From positions 2,170,001 to 2,234,000 of the forward strand of contig NZ_CP027706.1 in NCBI RefSeq assembly GCF_003850565.1: a DNA stretch of 64,000 nucleotides, given 5' to 3'. The notes below the pieces were generated by a model. The model was given only the letters and a program-made list of their open reading frames with translations. It had not been told where the DNA came from and ran no database searches. The first letter of the stretch is position 1. Each line of letters begins with the position of its first letter. This DNA is from Pseudomonas sessilinigenes (GTDB lineage: Bacteria; Pseudomonadota; Gammaproteobacteria; Pseudomonadales; Pseudomonadaceae). Below, one piece after another: positions 19,110-29,214 of this stretch. Both the position numbers and the translations under genes were made by a program.

Positions 19110-20537
19110 ATGGCTGGCAAGACGCTCTACGACAAGCTCTGGGAAATGCACGAGGTGAAGCGCCGTGACGATGGTTCGTCGCTCATCTACATCGATCGCC
19201 ACATTCTCCATGAGGTGACCTCGCCACAGGCTTTCGAAGGCCTGCGCCTGGCGGGTCGCCAGCCATGGCGCATCGATGCCAACATCGCCACCCCGGACCA
19301 CAACGTGCCGACCACCCAGGCCGAGCGCAAAGGTGGCCTCGACGCCATTGCCGACGAAGTGTCGCGCATCCAGGTCAAGACCCTGGATGAGAACTGCGAC
19401 GACTTCGGCATCCTCGAATTCAAGATGAACGACATCCGCCAAGGCATCGTCCACGTGGTCGGTCCGGAGCAGGGGGCCACCTTGCCGGGCATGACCGTGG
19501 TCTGTGGCGACTCGCACACCTCGACCCACGGCGCCTTCGGCGCGTTGGCCCACGGTATCGGCACTTCCGAGGTGGAGCACGTGCTCGCCACCCAGTGCCT
19601 GGTGGCCAAGAAGATGAAGAACATGCAGGTGCGCGTCGAGGGCCAGTTGCCGTTCGGCGTGACCGCCAAGGACATCGTCCTCGCAGTGATCGGCAGGATC
19701 GGTACCGCGGGCGGCAACGGCCACGCCCTGGAGTTCGCTGGCAGCGCCATTCGCGATCTGTCCATGGAAGGCCGCATGACCATCTGCAACATGTCCATCG
19801 AGGCGGGTGCCCGCGTCGGCATGGTGGCTTGCGATGACAAGACCATCGACTACGTGAAGGGTCGCCCGTTCTCGCCGCAAGGCAGCGACTGGGACAAGGC
19901 CGTAGAGGCCTGGAGCGACCTGGTGTCCGATGCCGACGCGCATTTCGACACCGTCATCGAGCTGCGTGCCGAGGACATCAAGCCGCAGGTCAGCTGGGGT
20001 ACTTCCCCGGAGATGGTGCTCGCGGTGGACCAGAACGTACCGGATCCGGCTGTCGAGGCCGATGCGGTCAAGCGCGACTCCATCGTCCGGGCGTTGAAGT
20101 ACATGGGCTTGAACGCCAACCAGGCGATCACCGATATCCAGCTGGACCGGGTATTCATCGGCTCCTGCACCAACTCGCGCATCGAAGACTTGCGCGCCGC
20201 CGCGGCCGTGGCCAAGGGGCGCAAGGTTGCCTCCACCGTGAAGCAGGCGCTGGTGGTGCCGGGCTCGGGCCTGGTGAAGGCCCAGGCCGAGCAGGAAGGT
20301 TTGGACAAGATTTTCCTCGAGGCTGGCTTCGAGTGGCGTGAGCCGGGCTGCTCCATGTGCCTGGCGATGAACCCTGATCGCCTGGAGAGCGGCGAGCATT
20401 GCGCGTCCACTTCCAACCGCAACTTCGAAGGCCGCCAGGGCGCCGGCGGACGTACCCACCTGGTGAGCCCGGCCATGGCCGCGGCTGCCGCGGTGACCGG
20501 TCGTTTCATCGATGTACGTGAATTGATGCAGGCCTGA
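19110..20537 (+). CDS. leuC: 3-isopropylmalate dehydratase large subunit
   Basis: A 475-residue aconitase-family subunit that with LeuD isomerises 2- to 3-isopropylmalate in leucine synthesis. The 4Fe-4S ligands are in [12 protein letters not shown] and the CSMC pair in [13 protein letters not shown]. Further aconitase motifs are [28 protein letters not shown] and [29 protein letters not shown]. The start [16 protein letters not shown] at 19110 follows GAGGAAGAG; open sequence upstream is leader. It heads leuC-leuD-methyltransferase-leuB. Confidence 0.98.
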   Translation: MAGKTLYDKLWEMHEVKRRDDGSSLIYIDRHILHEVTSPQAFEGLRLAGRQPWRIDANIATPDHNVPTTQAERKGGLDAIADEVSRIQVKTLDENCDDFGILEFKMNDIRQGIVHVVGPEQGATLPGMTVVCGDSHTSTHGAFGALAHGIGTSEVEHVLATQCLVAKKMKNMQVRVEGQLPFGVTAKDIVLAVIGRIGTAGGNGHALEFAGSAIRDLSMEGRMTICNMSIEAGARVGMVACDDKTIDYVKGRPFSPQGSDWDKAVEAWSDLVSDADAHFDTVIELRAEDIKPQVSWGTSPEMVLAVDQNVPDPAVEADAVKRDSIVRALKYMGLNANQAITDIQLDRVFIGSCTNSRIEDLRAAAAVAKGRKVASTVKQALVVPGSGLVKAQAEQEGLDKIFLEAGFEWREPGCSMCLAMNPDRLESGEHCASTSNRNFEGRQGAGGRTHLVSPAMAAAAAVTGRFIDVRELMQA

Positions 20538-20548
20538 GGAGACCAGAG

Positions 20549-21193
20549 ATGAAAGCATTCACCCAGCACACAGGCCTCGTCGCACCGCTCGACCGTGCCA
20601 ACGTCGACACCGACCAGATCATTCCCAAGCAATTCCTCAAGTCGATCAAGCGCACCGGCTTCGGTCCGAACCTGTTCGACGAGTGGCGTTACCTCGATGT
20701 GGGCCAGCCCAACCAGGACAATTCCAAGCGCCCGGTGAACCAGGACTTCGTGCTCAACTTTCCGCGCTATCAGGGTGCCAGCGTGCTGCTGGCCCGCGAG
20801 AACTTCGGCTGCGGCTCCTCCCGCGAGCACGCGCCGTGGGCGCTGGATGAGTACGGTTTCCGTACGGTGATCGCGCCGAGCTTCGCCGACATCTTCTTCA
20901 ACAACAGCTTCAAGAACGGCTTGTTGCCGATCATCCTCAAGGATGAAGAAGTCGACGAACTGTTCCAGCAGAGCGAAGCCACCGAGGGTTACCAACTGAC
21001 GGTCGATCTCGCCGCGCAGACCGTGACCCGCCCGGATGGCAAGCAGTACAGCTTCGAAGTGGACGCGTTCCGCAAGCACTGCTTGCTCAATGGCCTGGAC
21101 GACATCGGCCTGACCCTGCGGGACGCCGACGCCATCCGTAGTTTCGAAGTCGGCTACAAACAGCGCCAACCCTGGTTGTTCCGCGACGCTTGA
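20549..21193 (+). CDS. leuD: 3-isopropylmalate dehydratase small subunit
   Basis: A 214-residue swivel-domain partner of LeuC. It contains the diagnostic [21 protein letters not shown] opening and the loop [19 protein letters not shown]. It starts 11 bp after leuC behind GAGGAGACCAGAG, so the two are surely cotranscribed. Standard length. Confidence 0.98.
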   Translation: MKAFTQHTGLVAPLDRANVDTDQIIPKQFLKSIKRTGFGPNLFDEWRYLDVGQPNQDNSKRPVNQDFVLNFPRYQGASVLLARENFGCGSSREHAPWALDEYGFRTVIAPSFADIFFNNSFKNGLLPIILKDEEVDELFQQSEATEGYQLTVDLAAQTVTRPDGKQYSFEVDAFRKHCLLNGLDDIGLTLRDADAIRSFEVGYKQRQPWLFRDA

Positions 21194-21264
21194 GCGCCGA
21201 CCGGCCGGCTCCTGCTGGAGCAGGCCAATGAGTGCGGTTTCTCCCTGATCACAAGGACCCAATC

Positions 21265-22029
21265 ATGACCAGCAATGCCCATAGTCAGGTGGTACAGAAG
21301 CAATTCGGTGAGCAGGCTGCGGCCTACCTGAGCAGTGCCGTGCACGCCCAGGGCGCCGAGTTCGCGCTGTTGCAGGCCGAGGTGGCGGGCAAGGGCGAGG
21401 CCCGGGTGCTGGATCTTGGGTGCGGTGCCGGGCATGTCAGTTTCCATGTCGCGCCGCTGGTCAGGGAGGTGGTGGCCTACGACCTTTCCCAGCAGATGCT
21501 GGACGTGGTGGCAGCGGCGGCCCAGGAGCGTAAGCTGGGTAACGTCCGTACGGTAGCCGGTGCAGCAGAGCGCTTGCCGTTCGCCGATGGTGAGTTCGAC
21601 TTCGTCTTCAGTCGCTACTCGGCCCACCACTGGAGCGACCTGGGCCTGGCCCTGCGCGAGGTGCGCCGGGTCTTGAAGCCCGGTGGCGTGGCGGCGCTCA
21701 TCGATGTCTTGTCGCCAGGCAGTCCGTTGCTGGATACCTACCTGCAGAGCGTCGAAGTGCTGCGCGACACCAGCCATGTCCGCGACTATTCGGCCGGGGA
21801 ATGGCTGCACCAGCTCAACGAGGCCGGGTTGCAGGCCCGCAGCAGCGCCCGGCAGCGCCTGCGCTTGGAGTTCAGTTCCTGGGTCGAGCGCATGCGCACC
21901 CCGGAGCCGCTGAGGGTGGCTATTCGCCAGTTGCAGCAGGCGATGGGCAATGAAGTGCGCGAATATTTTCAGATTGAGGCCGATGGTTCGTTCAGTACAG
22001 ATGTACTGGTACTGTGGGCCGAACGATAG
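21265..22029 (+). CDS. Class I SAM-dependent methyltransferase (UbiE/Ubi-like)
   Basis: A 254-residue protein. Motif I for S-adenosylmethionine is VLDLGCGAGHVSFHVA (about residues 46-61) with the acidic loop VVAYDLSQQML, and motif post-I/II is FDFVFSRYSAHHWSD; the next strand is LKPGGVAALIDVLSP. The acceptor cannot be deduced. It sits between leuD (71 bp upstream) and leuB (51 bp downstream), a place it also holds in other pseudomonads as I recall, so it may be transcribed with the leu genes. A trans-aconitate-type methyltransferase acting on leucine-pathway acids is one speculative option. Confidence 0.85.
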   Translation: MTSNAHSQVVQKQFGEQAAAYLSSAVHAQGAEFALLQAEVAGKGEARVLDLGCGAGHVSFHVAPLVREVVAYDLSQQMLDVVAAAAQERKLGNVRTVAGAAERLPFADGEFDFVFSRYSAHHWSDLGLALREVRRVLKPGGVAALIDVLSPGSPLLDTYLQSVEVLRDTSHVRDYSAGEWLHQLNEAGLQARSSARQRLRLEFSSWVERMRTPEPLRVAIRQLQQAMGNEVREYFQIEADGSFSTDVLVLWAER

Positions 22030-22080
22030 AATTTTTCCGGGTGCGCCCAAGGGCGTGCCGACAGAACGAACGAGGAATGC

Positions 22081-23163
22081 ATGAGCAAGCAGATTCTGAT
22101 TCTCCCTGGTGACGGTATTGGCCCGGAAATCATGGCCGAAGCGGTCAAGGTCCTGGAGTTGGCCAATGACAAGTACGGCCTGGGTTTCGAGCTGAGCCAC
22201 GATGTGATCGGCGGCGCGGCCATCGACAAGCACGGCGTGCCCCTGGCCGATGAGACCCTGGACCGGGCCCGTGCTGCCGATGCGGTGCTGCTGGGCGCGG
22301 TGGGCGGCCCGAAGTGGGACAAGATCGAGCGTGACATTCGTCCGGAACGCGGGCTGTTGAAGATCCGCGCGCAATTGGGGCTGTTCGGCAACCTGCGGCC
22401 GGCGATCCTCTATCCGCAACTGGCCGATGCCTCCAGCCTGAAGCCGGAAATCGTCTCGGGCCTGGACATCCTCATCGTCCGCGAGCTGACCGGCGGTATC
22501 TATTTCGGTGCTCCCCGCGGCACCCGCGAGCTGGAGAACGGCGAGCGCCAGTCCTACGACACCTTGCCCTACAGCGAGAGCGAGATCCGGCGGATCGCCC
22601 GGGTCGGCTTCGACATGGCGCGGGTGCGCGGCAAGAAGCTCTGCTCGGTGGACAAGGCCAACGTCCTGGCGTCCAGCCAGCTGTGGCGTGAAGTGGTCGA
22701 GCAGGTGGCCAAGGACTATCCGGACGTCGAGCTCAGCCACATGTACGTCGACAACGCGGCCATGCAGCTGGTGCGCGCGCCCAAGCAGTTCGACGTGATC
22801 GTTACCGACAACATGTTTGGCGATATCCTCTCCGACGAGGCCTCGATGCTCACCGGTTCCATCGGCATGCTGCCTTCGGCATCCCTGGACGCCAACAACA
22901 AGGGCATGTACGAGCCTTGCCACGGTTCGGCGCCGGACATTGCCGGGCAGGGCATCGCCAACCCGCTGGCGACCATCCTCTCGGTGTCGATGATGCTGCG
23001 CTACAGCTTCAACCTGACCGCAGCGGCGGACGCCATCGAGCAGGCTGTGAGCCGGGTATTGGACCAGGGCTTGCGCACCGGTGACATCTGGTCGGCCGGC
23101 TGCACTCGGGTCGGTACGCAGGAAATGGGCGATGCAGTAGTCGCGGCGCTGCGGAATCTGTAA
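22081..23163 (+). CDS. leuB: 3-isopropylmalate dehydrogenase
   Basis: A 360-residue NAD-dependent beta-decarboxylating dehydrogenase, cytosolic homodimer, third step of leucine synthesis. Motifs: [15 protein letters not shown] at the start, [19 protein letters not shown] substrate arginines, [14 protein letters not shown], and the signature [23 protein letters not shown]. The ATG at 22081 follows AACGAGGAATGC. Full length. Confidence 0.98.
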   Translation: MSKQILILPGDGIGPEIMAEAVKVLELANDKYGLGFELSHDVIGGAAIDKHGVPLADETLDRARAADAVLLGAVGGPKWDKIERDIRPERGLLKIRAQLGLFGNLRPAILYPQLADASSLKPEIVSGLDILIVRELTGGIYFGAPRGTRELENGERQSYDTLPYSESEIRRIARVGFDMARVRGKKLCSVDKANVLASSQLWREVVEQVAKDYPDVELSHMYVDNAAMQLVRAPKQFDVIVTDNMFGDILSDEASMLTGSIGMLPSASLDANNKGMYEPCHGSAPDIAGQGIANPLATILSVSMMLRYSFNLTAAADAIEQAVSRVLDQGLRTGDIWSAGCTRVGTQEMGDAVVAALRNL

Positions 23164-23217
23164 TCTTTCGGGCCCACTGCACAGACAGTGGCCCACTTTT
23201 GTATAGGTGTAGTTGCG

Positions 23218-24330
23218 ATGAAACGTGTAGGTCTGATCGGTTGGCGCGGTATGGTCGGTTCCGTGCTCATGCAGCGGATGCTTGAAGAGCAGGACTTCGA
23301 TCTTATTGAACCGGTGTTTTTCACCACTTCCAATGTCGGTGGCCAGGGTCCGTCGGTAGGCAAGGATATTGCCCCGCTCAAGGACGCCTACAGCATTGAA
23401 GAGCTGAAAACCCTCGACGTGATCCTGACCTGCCAGGGTGGCGACTACACCAGCGAAGTCTTCCCCAAATTGCGCGAAGCCGGCTGGCAGGGCTACTGGA
23501 TCGACGCTGCTTCCAGCCTGCGCATGCAGGACGACGCAGTGATCATCCTCGATCCGGTGAACCGCAGGGTCATCGACCAGCAACTGGACGCCGGGACCAA
23601 GAACTACGTCGGCGGCAACTGCACCGTCAGCCTGATGCTGATGGGCCTGGGTGGCCTGTTCGAAGCCGGCCTGGTGGAGTGGATGAGCGCCATGACCTAC
23701 CAGGCGGCCTCTGGCGCCGGCGCGCAGAACATGCGCGAGCTGATCAAGCAGATGGGCGCCACCCATGCCGCGGTCGCCGATGACCTGGCCAACCCGGCCA
23801 GCGCCATCCTCGACATCGACCGCAAGGTGGCCGAGGCCATGCGCAGCGATGCCTATCCAACCGAGAACTTCGGCGTGCCGCTGGCCGGCAGCCTGATTCC
23901 GTGGATCGACAAGGAACTGCCCAACGGCCAGAGCCGCGAAGAGTGGAAGGCCCAAGCCGAGACCAACAAGATTCTCGGCCGCTTCAAGAACCCGATCCCG
24001 GTGGATGGTATCTGCGTGCGTATCGGCGCCATGCGCTGCCACAGCCAGGCGCTGACCATCAAGCTCAACAAGGATGTGCCGATCGCCGACATCGAAGGGC
24101 TGATCAGCCAGCACAACCCCTGGGTCAAGCTGGTGCCGAACCAGCGTGAGATCAGCATGCAGGAGCTGAGCCCGACCAAGGTCACCGGTACCCTGAACAT
24201 TCCGGTGGGCCGTCTGCGCAAGCTGAACATGGGGTCGCAGTTCCTCGGTGCCTTCACCGTGGGTGACCAATTGCTGTGGGGCGCGGCCGAGCCGCTGCGC
24301 CGCATGCTGCGGATCTTGCTGGAGCGCTGA
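23218..24330 (+). CDS. asd: Aspartate-semialdehyde dehydrogenase
   Basis: A 370-residue NADPH-dependent enzyme giving aspartate-semialdehyde for lysine, threonine, methionine and diaminopimelate. It begins with [20 protein letters not shown] (nucleotide binding). The catalytic cysteine is C135 in [13 protein letters not shown], and the acid-base histidine is in [19 protein letters not shown]. The start at 23218 gives the usual N-terminus. It is 54 bp after leuB. A second, cysteine-less paralogue follows 142 bp downstream. Confidence 0.97.
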   Translation: MKRVGLIGWRGMVGSVLMQRMLEEQDFDLIEPVFFTTSNVGGQGPSVGKDIAPLKDAYSIEELKTLDVILTCQGGDYTSEVFPKLREAGWQGYWIDAASSLRMQDDAVIILDPVNRRVIDQQLDAGTKNYVGGNCTVSLMLMGLGGLFEAGLVEWMSAMTYQAASGAGAQNMRELIKQMGATHAAVADDLANPASAILDIDRKVAEAMRSDAYPTENFGVPLAGSLIPWIDKELPNGQSREEWKAQAETNKILGRFKNPIPVDGICVRIGAMRCHSQALTIKLNKDVPIADIEGLISQHNPWVKLVPNQREISMQELSPTKVTGTLNIPVGRLRKLNMGSQFLGAFTVGDQLLWGAAEPLRRMLRILLER

Positions 24331-24472
24331 TTGCGCGATTGGCTTGAAACGACCCGCGCCCATCCTGGGCGCGGGTTTTTTTATGCCTTGATCGGCTGCG
24401 GCTGGCCGGCGAATTGCCTCGTCATCGCCCGCCGGGTAAAGTGCCGCTCCCCGTTTTGCCTGAGGTAGCACC

Positions 24473-25483
24473 ATGACTCCGTCCTTTGATATCGCCGTGA
24501 TCGGCGCCACCGGCACAGTCGGTGAAACCCTGGTGCAGATTCTCGAAGAACGCGATTTCCCCATCGCCAACCTGTACCTGCTGGCCAGCAGCGAGTCGGC
24601 GGGGCATTCGGTGCCGTTTCGTGGCAAGAACATCCGTGTGCGTGAAGTCGACGAGTTCGATTTTGCCAAGGCCCAGCTGGCGTTCTTTGCCGCCGGTCCG
24701 GCGGTGACCCTGAGTTTTGCGCCTCGCGCCACTGCCGCCAACTGCGCGGTGATCGATCTGTCGGGAGCCTTGCCGTCGACCCAGGCGCCCAGCGTAGTGC
24801 CTGAGGCCAATGCCAAGGTCCTGGCTGGTTTGCGCAAGCCCGTGCAATTGAGCAGTCCGAGTGCTTCGGCCACGGCGCTGGCAGTAGCGTTGGCGCCATT
24901 GCAGGAGCTGCTGGATATCCAGCAGGTCAACCTGACGGCTTGCCTGGCGATTTCCAGCCAGGGTCGCGAGGCGGTCAGTGAACTGGCTCGCCAGACTGCC
25001 GAGCTGCTGAACGTGCGTCCCATGGAGCCGCGCTTCTTCGATCGGCAGGTGGCCTTCAACCTGCTGGCCCAGGTAGGCACGGTGGATGCGCAGGGGCACG
25101 CATTGCTGGAAAAACGCCTGGTCAGGGAGTTGCGTGAGGTCCTGGGTCTACCTTTATTGAAGATTTCTGTCACATGCATTCAAGCGCCGGTATTTTTTGG
25201 CGATAGCTATAGCGTGACTTTGCAGTCAGCAGCTGACGTCGATCTGGCCGCAGTGAATGCTGCGCTGGATTCGGGCCCGGGCCTGGAGCTGGTGGACGCC
25301 GGGGATTATCCGACGGCCGTGGGTGACGCAGTGGGCCAGGATGTGGTCTATGTTGGGCGGGTTCGTACCGGGGTCGATGATCCTGCGCAATTGAACCTGT
25401 GGTTGACCTCGGACAATGTCCGCAAAGGTGCGGCTTTGAACGCGGTACAGCTGGCTGAATTGTTGATAAAAGACCTGCTGTAA
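24473..25483 (+). CDS. Usg-1-like, catalytically altered Asd paralogue
   Basis: A 336-residue member of the aspartate-semialdehyde dehydrogenase superfamily. The Rossmann start is intact (DIAVIGATGTVGETLVQILEE) and the overall length is normal. Where active enzymes have P-N-C-S, this protein has P-S-A-S at 129-132, so the nucleophilic cysteine is replaced by Ala131. That fits the Usg-1 group, which lies beside metabolic genes and has no proven function. It is unlikely to be a working dehydrogenase. A terminator-like GC hairpin with a T run (about 24347-24381) separates it from asd, so it probably has its own promoter; fimV follows 204 bp later. Confidence 0.85.
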   Translation: MTPSFDIAVIGATGTVGETLVQILEERDFPIANLYLLASSESAGHSVPFRGKNIRVREVDEFDFAKAQLAFFAAGPAVTLSFAPRATAANCAVIDLSGALPSTQAPSVVPEANAKVLAGLRKPVQLSSPSASATALAVALAPLQELLDIQQVNLTACLAISSQGREAVSELARQTAELLNVRPMEPRFFDRQVAFNLLAQVGTVDAQGHALLEKRLVRELREVLGLPLLKISVTCIQAPVFFGDSYSVTLQSAADVDLAAVNAALDSGPGLELVDAGDYPTAVGDAVGQDVVYVGRVRTGVDDPAQLNLWLTSDNVRKGAALNAVQLAELLIKDLL

Positions 25484-25687
25484 AAGATACTTGGCAACAA
25501 TTTGCAGAATGAATCTAGCTGAGCGCTATGCTTGGCAAGTTGCTGGAGGTGAGTGGCCGTCAGGTGCTCCCGGGGCATGCAAGAATTAATCGCGCGTCGT
25601 GACCATCCCGGTCCCGCGCAATGCCTGATGGCAGCCGCTACAAAACCTTCTCGCTGGCCGAGGAACGTTCAAACAAAGGATGAGGCT

Positions 25688-28297
25688 ATGGTTCAAGTTC
25701 GCAAACTGGTGTTAGCAATAGCGGCCGCCTCGGCGCTGTCCTCCGGTATGGCGCAGGCGCTTGGGCTTGGGGAACTGACCCTGAAGTCGAGTCTGAACCA
25801 GCCTCTGGTAGCAGAAATCGAACTGCTTGATATCAAGGATCTTACTGCCGCCGAAGTGGTGCCGAGCCTGGCCCCGGCGGAAGAGTTCGCCAAGGCGGGC
25901 GTCGATCGCCAAGCCTTTCTCAATGACCTGAGTTTCACTCCGATCCTCAACCCCGGTGGCAAGAGCGTGTTGCGCGTCACGTCGAGCCAACCGCTGTCGG
26001 AGCCGATGGTCAAGTTCCTGGTGCAGGTCATGTGGCCCAATGGTCGCCTGCTGCGCGACTACAGCGTATTGCTGGATCCTTCGAAGTTTTCTCCACAAGC
26101 GGCGGCAGCGGCCCAGGCGCCGCTCGCAGGTGCTTCGGTCAATGCCCCGGTCACCGCTGCCAACAAGGTCAGCAAGCCGGAGCAATACACCACCTCGGCC
26201 CGTGACACGCTGTGGGAGATTGCTGCAAAGAACCGTAACGGTGCTTCCATCCAGCAAACCATGCTGGCGATCCAGGCCTTGAACCCGGACGCCTTTATCG
26301 ATGGCAACATCAACCGGCTGAAAACCGGACGAGTATTGCGCTTGCCTGACGTTGTCCAGAGCACGGCATTGCCGCAGCCCAAGGCCATTGCCGAGGTTGC
26401 TGCGCAGAATGCTGCCTGGCGTCAGGGGCGGCGCGCGGGTACCCGTGGCCAGCAGCAAGTGGATGCGACTCGCCGTAGCGGTACCGACAAGTTGCCCAAG
26501 CAGGTCAACACCAAGGACAACTTGAGCCTGGTCTCTGCCGAGTCCGGCAAGGCGCGCGGCAAAGGTGCCGCAGGTGACAGCAAGGCATTGAACAACAAGC
26601 TGGCAGTGACCCAGGAAAGCCTGGACGCGACCCGTCGCGACAATGCCGAGCTGAAAGATCGTATGGCTGATCTGCAAAGCCAGTTGGACAAGTTGCAGCG
26701 CCTGATCGATCTGAAGAACAGCCAATTGGCCAAGCTCCAGGCTGAAGGTGCGGCACCTGCCGCGCCTGCAGCGCCAGTGGCCCCGCCAATGCCTGCGGAG
26801 TTGGTGGCCAAGCCCGAGGTCCCAGCAGCTCCGGTCGCTCCGGTGGCACCCGTCAGTGAGCCGGCTGCGAGCCCGGCGGTCGATGCCCAGGCGGTCAAGA
26901 CGGATGAAGACAAATATGCTGATCTGCTGAGCAATCCGATCCTTTTGGGTTTGGTAGGTGGTGGAGCGGTCGCTGCGTTGTTGCTGCTGTTGCTGTTGCT
27001 GGCCCGCCGTCGCAAGGCTCAGCAGGAAGCAGAAAAGCACTTGCGCATGGCGCGGGCGTTGTCCGAGGAAAGCGATTTTGCGCAAGAAATGGATTTGCCC
27101 GAGGGGAGTTTCGAGGGTCTTGAGGTTCCGCCGCCTAGCGTGAAGCTGGCTCCAGCTCCAGCTCCAGCTCCAGAGCCGAAACCGGAGCCTGTGGTTGCGC
27201 CAGTACCGGCGGCGCCGCTGGAGCGGGCAACCGATGTGTTGGGGCAGGCACAAAATCACATCGATGGCGGCCGTCTGAACCAGGCGGCGGCGATCCTTGA
27301 GGAGGCGGTCAAGCTGGAGCCTCAGCGCAGTGAACTGCGTCTGAAACTCATGGAAGTCTATGCTCGCCAGGGCGACCGCAGCGCCTTCGTCACCCAGGAG
27401 CGGCAGTTGGTTGCCAATGGTGATAATCATGCCCAGGTCGAGCAGCTCAAGAGCCGCTTTCCGGCAATGGTTGCTGTAGCTGCGGCCGTAGGGCTGGCTA
27501 CGGCGGCAGCCGCAGCCGAGCTGGACGCCGAGTATGTCAAGGAGCTGCTGCAGGACGAGCCAGCGGCTCCTGAACCGGCTGCTCCGGTGGAAGGGCTGGA
27601 TGCGGATTTCGATTTGAGCCTGGATGATCTGGAAGCCGCTTCGCCGGCAGCCTTGACGCCAGAGCCAGAGCCAGAGCCAGAGCCAGAGGCGGACGTGGAG
27701 CTGGAGGATTTCCCCCTGGATGATGACCTGAGCTTCGGTTCGGTGCTCGAACAGCAGATTGCGCCGGCTGTACCAGAGGAAAGCCTGGATGATCTGGGAG
27801 ACTTCGATCTGGATCTGGGGGCGGACCTGCCTGCCGCCAGTCAAAGTGATGACGAGTTCCTGATGAGTCTTGAGGATGACCTCAAGGACCTGCCGGCTGA
27901 TGATGTGCCGACGGTTACCGAGTCGGCGCTGGATGATCTGGATTTGTCGGCGGACTTCGATCTGTCCCTGGCTGATGAGATGGATGTCGCCGAGCCCAAG
28001 GATGCCTTCGCTTCCGAGCTGGACGACGTCAACGCTGAACTGGATCGGCTGGCCCAGAGCCTCGACCAGCCACAAATGCCGACCTTTACCGCTGAAGATG
28101 CCGCTGCTGTACCTGATGAAGCCGATTTCGACTTCCTTTCCGGGAGCGATGAGGTGGCCACCAAGCTCGATCTGGCCCAGGCCTACATCGATATGGGCGA
28201 CAACGACGGTGCCCGGGATATCCTGGGTGAGGTGTTGAGCGAGGGGAGCGAGGGGCAGAAGAGCGAGGCGCAGGAAATGCTTGCTCGCCTGGCCTGA
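25688..28297 (+). CDS. fimV: Motility/polar-hub protein FimV
   Basis: An 869-residue inner-membrane, peptidoglycan-binding protein that organises the pole and type IV pilus assembly. Order: signal sequence (residues 1 to about 23, ending MAQALG), a conserved periplasmic FimV N-domain (LGELTLKSSLNQPLVAEIELLDI), a LysM module near 168-215, a coiled coil near 320-375, a Pro/Ala spacer, one membrane span near 416-438 (NPILLGLVGGGAVAALLLLLL), then a long acidic cytoplasmic part with Pro-Glu repeats and C-terminal TPR-like motifs (LDLAQAYIDMGDNDGARDIL). ATG 25688 is preceded by GATGAGG; upstream codons are leader. Confidence 0.95.
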   Translation: MVQVRKLVLAIAAASALSSGMAQALGLGELTLKSSLNQPLVAEIELLDIKDLTAAEVVPSLAPAEEFAKAGVDRQAFLNDLSFTPILNPGGKSVLRVTSSQPLSEPMVKFLVQVMWPNGRLLRDYSVLLDPSKFSPQAAAAAQAPLAGASVNAPVTAANKVSKPEQYTTSARDTLWEIAAKNRNGASIQQTMLAIQALNPDAFIDGNINRLKTGRVLRLPDVVQSTALPQPKAIAEVAAQNAAWRQGRRAGTRGQQQVDATRRSGTDKLPKQVNTKDNLSLVSAESGKARGKGAAGDSKALNNKLAVTQESLDATRRDNAELKDRMADLQSQLDKLQRLIDLKNSQLAKLQAEGAAPAAPAAPVAPPMPAELVAKPEVPAAPVAPVAPVSEPAASPAVDAQAVKTDEDKYADLLSNPILLGLVGGGAVAALLLLLLLLARRRKAQQEAEKHLRMARALSEESDFAQEMDLPEGSFEGLEVPPPSVKLAPAPAPAPEPKPEPVVAPVPAAPLERATDVLGQAQNHIDGGRLNQAAAILEEAVKLEPQRSELRLKLMEVYARQGDRSAFVTQERQLVANGDNHAQVEQLKSRFPAMVAVAAAVGLATAAAAAELDAEYVKELLQDEPAAPEPAAPVEGLDADFDLSLDDLEAASPAALTPEPEPEPEPEADVELEDFPLDDDLSFGSVLEQQIAPAVPEESLDDLGDFDLDLGADLPAASQSDDEFLMSLEDDLKDLPADDVPTVTESALDDLDLSADFDLSLADEMDVAEPKDAFASELDDVNAELDRLAQSLDQPQMPTFTAEDAAAVPDEADFDFLSGSDEVATKLDLAQAYIDMGDNDGARDILGEVLSEGSEGQKSEAQEMLARLA

Positions 28298-28317
28298 TAA
28301 GGCCTGGGGTAAAACAG

Positions 28318-28346
28318 AACGGCAGCCAATGAGGCTGCCGTTTTTG
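28318..28346 (+). terminator. Terminator of fimV
   Basis: ACGGCAGCC and GGCTGCCGT form a perfect 9-bp stem with loop AATGA, followed by TTTTG. Confidence 0.9.
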
Positions 28347-28366
28347 TTGGTGGCGACTGCCTGGCA

Positions 28367-29026
28367 TCAGGCCAGCAGGTCTTCGTAGAAGGCGCCGAAG
28401 GGGCGGGTAGGGTGGGCGATCTGGATTTCCAGGATCCACAGCCCCACCTGCGGGCAGTCGGCGAAATTACCCAGGTCTCCGGCGCGATAGATCGCATGGG
28501 GAAAATCGCTGACCCGATGGCCCTTGATCTCCAGGTTCAGCACCCAGCCAGCGGCGCGGGCCTGTTCCTCGGCATAGCGGTACAGTTCTGGGCCGGCTAC
28601 CCGATGGGTTTTCCAATGATCGTAAACCTGGTCGAACAGGTTTTTGGCGCCAGCGGCGCAGGCGTGCATCTCGGCATCGTCACCCACGACGAAGGTGGCT
28701 CCACAGTCGCCTTCGTGGCGATCCCAGACGACCCCTAGATCGATGAAGAACAGATCGTTTTCGCCCAGTTGTGGATCGCCTTCGGAACGTTGCTTGAAGG
28801 TTTTCAGCGTGTTGCTACCGAAGCGGATCAGTAGCGGGTGCCATATGCGCTCCATGCCCAGGTCCTGCAGGACTTCGAGGCCCATTTCCCTGGCAGCCGA
28901 CTCGAGCATGCCTGGCTGGATGCGCTTGGCCATCTGTGCGACCGCTTCCCAGGTCATGCGTTTGGCATGGAGCATGCCTTCCAGGCTGTAGGCCAGGCCG
29001 ACGGCCTCTTTATTGCTCGTGTTCAT
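28367..29026 (-). CDS. M24-family (creatinase/aminopeptidase fold) metallopeptidase
   Basis: A 219-residue protein with the pita-bread fold pattern. Probable metal ligands can be read in order: Asp in FFIDLGVVWDR, Asp in EGDCGATF, His in IKGHRVSDFPH, Glu in LWILEIQI and Glu in FGAFYEDLL at the very C-terminus. It lacks the N-terminal domain of prolidases. The start at 29026 (MNTSNKEAVGL) is chosen because upstream codons are AT-rich leader. It is convergent with fimV and divergent from truA. Substrate unknown. Confidence 0.75.
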   Translation of the reverse strand: MNTSNKEAVGLAYSLEGMLHAKRMTWEAVAQMAKRIQPGMLESAAREMGLEVLQDLGMERIWHPLLIRFGSNTLKTFKQRSEGDPQLGENDLFFIDLGVVWDRHEGDCGATFVVGDDAEMHACAAGAKNLFDQVYDHWKTHRVAGPELYRYAEEQARAAGWVLNLEIKGHRVSDFPHAIYRAGDLGNFADCPQVGLWILEIQIAHPTRPFGAFYEDLLA

Positions 29027-29214
29027 TGTTCGGGTCTCGATCAGGGTGTGTTTATTATTAATCGCTATATACATTTATATATAACGCCTGCTCGATGGCC
29101 GGCGCAATCTTCTGTCTTGGGGAGGATCGCCAACTAAACCCCGGTGGCGCATGGCGTCTGTTTCCGCTGCCCGTATAATGTGCGCCTTTGCGTACATCAG
29201 CAGGCTGTAAATTC

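Noticed and set aside
21154..25179. A 1341-codon open frame on the minus strand
   Set aside because: It is antisense to leuB, asd and the Asd paralogue. It arises from their high G+C third positions and has a His/Gln/Leu-rich composition with no domain.
27120..27700. Short tandem repeats (GCTCCA- and GAGCCA-type) as a DNA repeat element
   Set aside because: They encode in-frame Pro-Ala and Pro-Glu linkers of FimV, normal low-complexity coding sequence.
25712..28075. A 787-codon open frame on the minus strand
   Set aside because: It is the antisense shadow of fimV and is low-complexity throughout.
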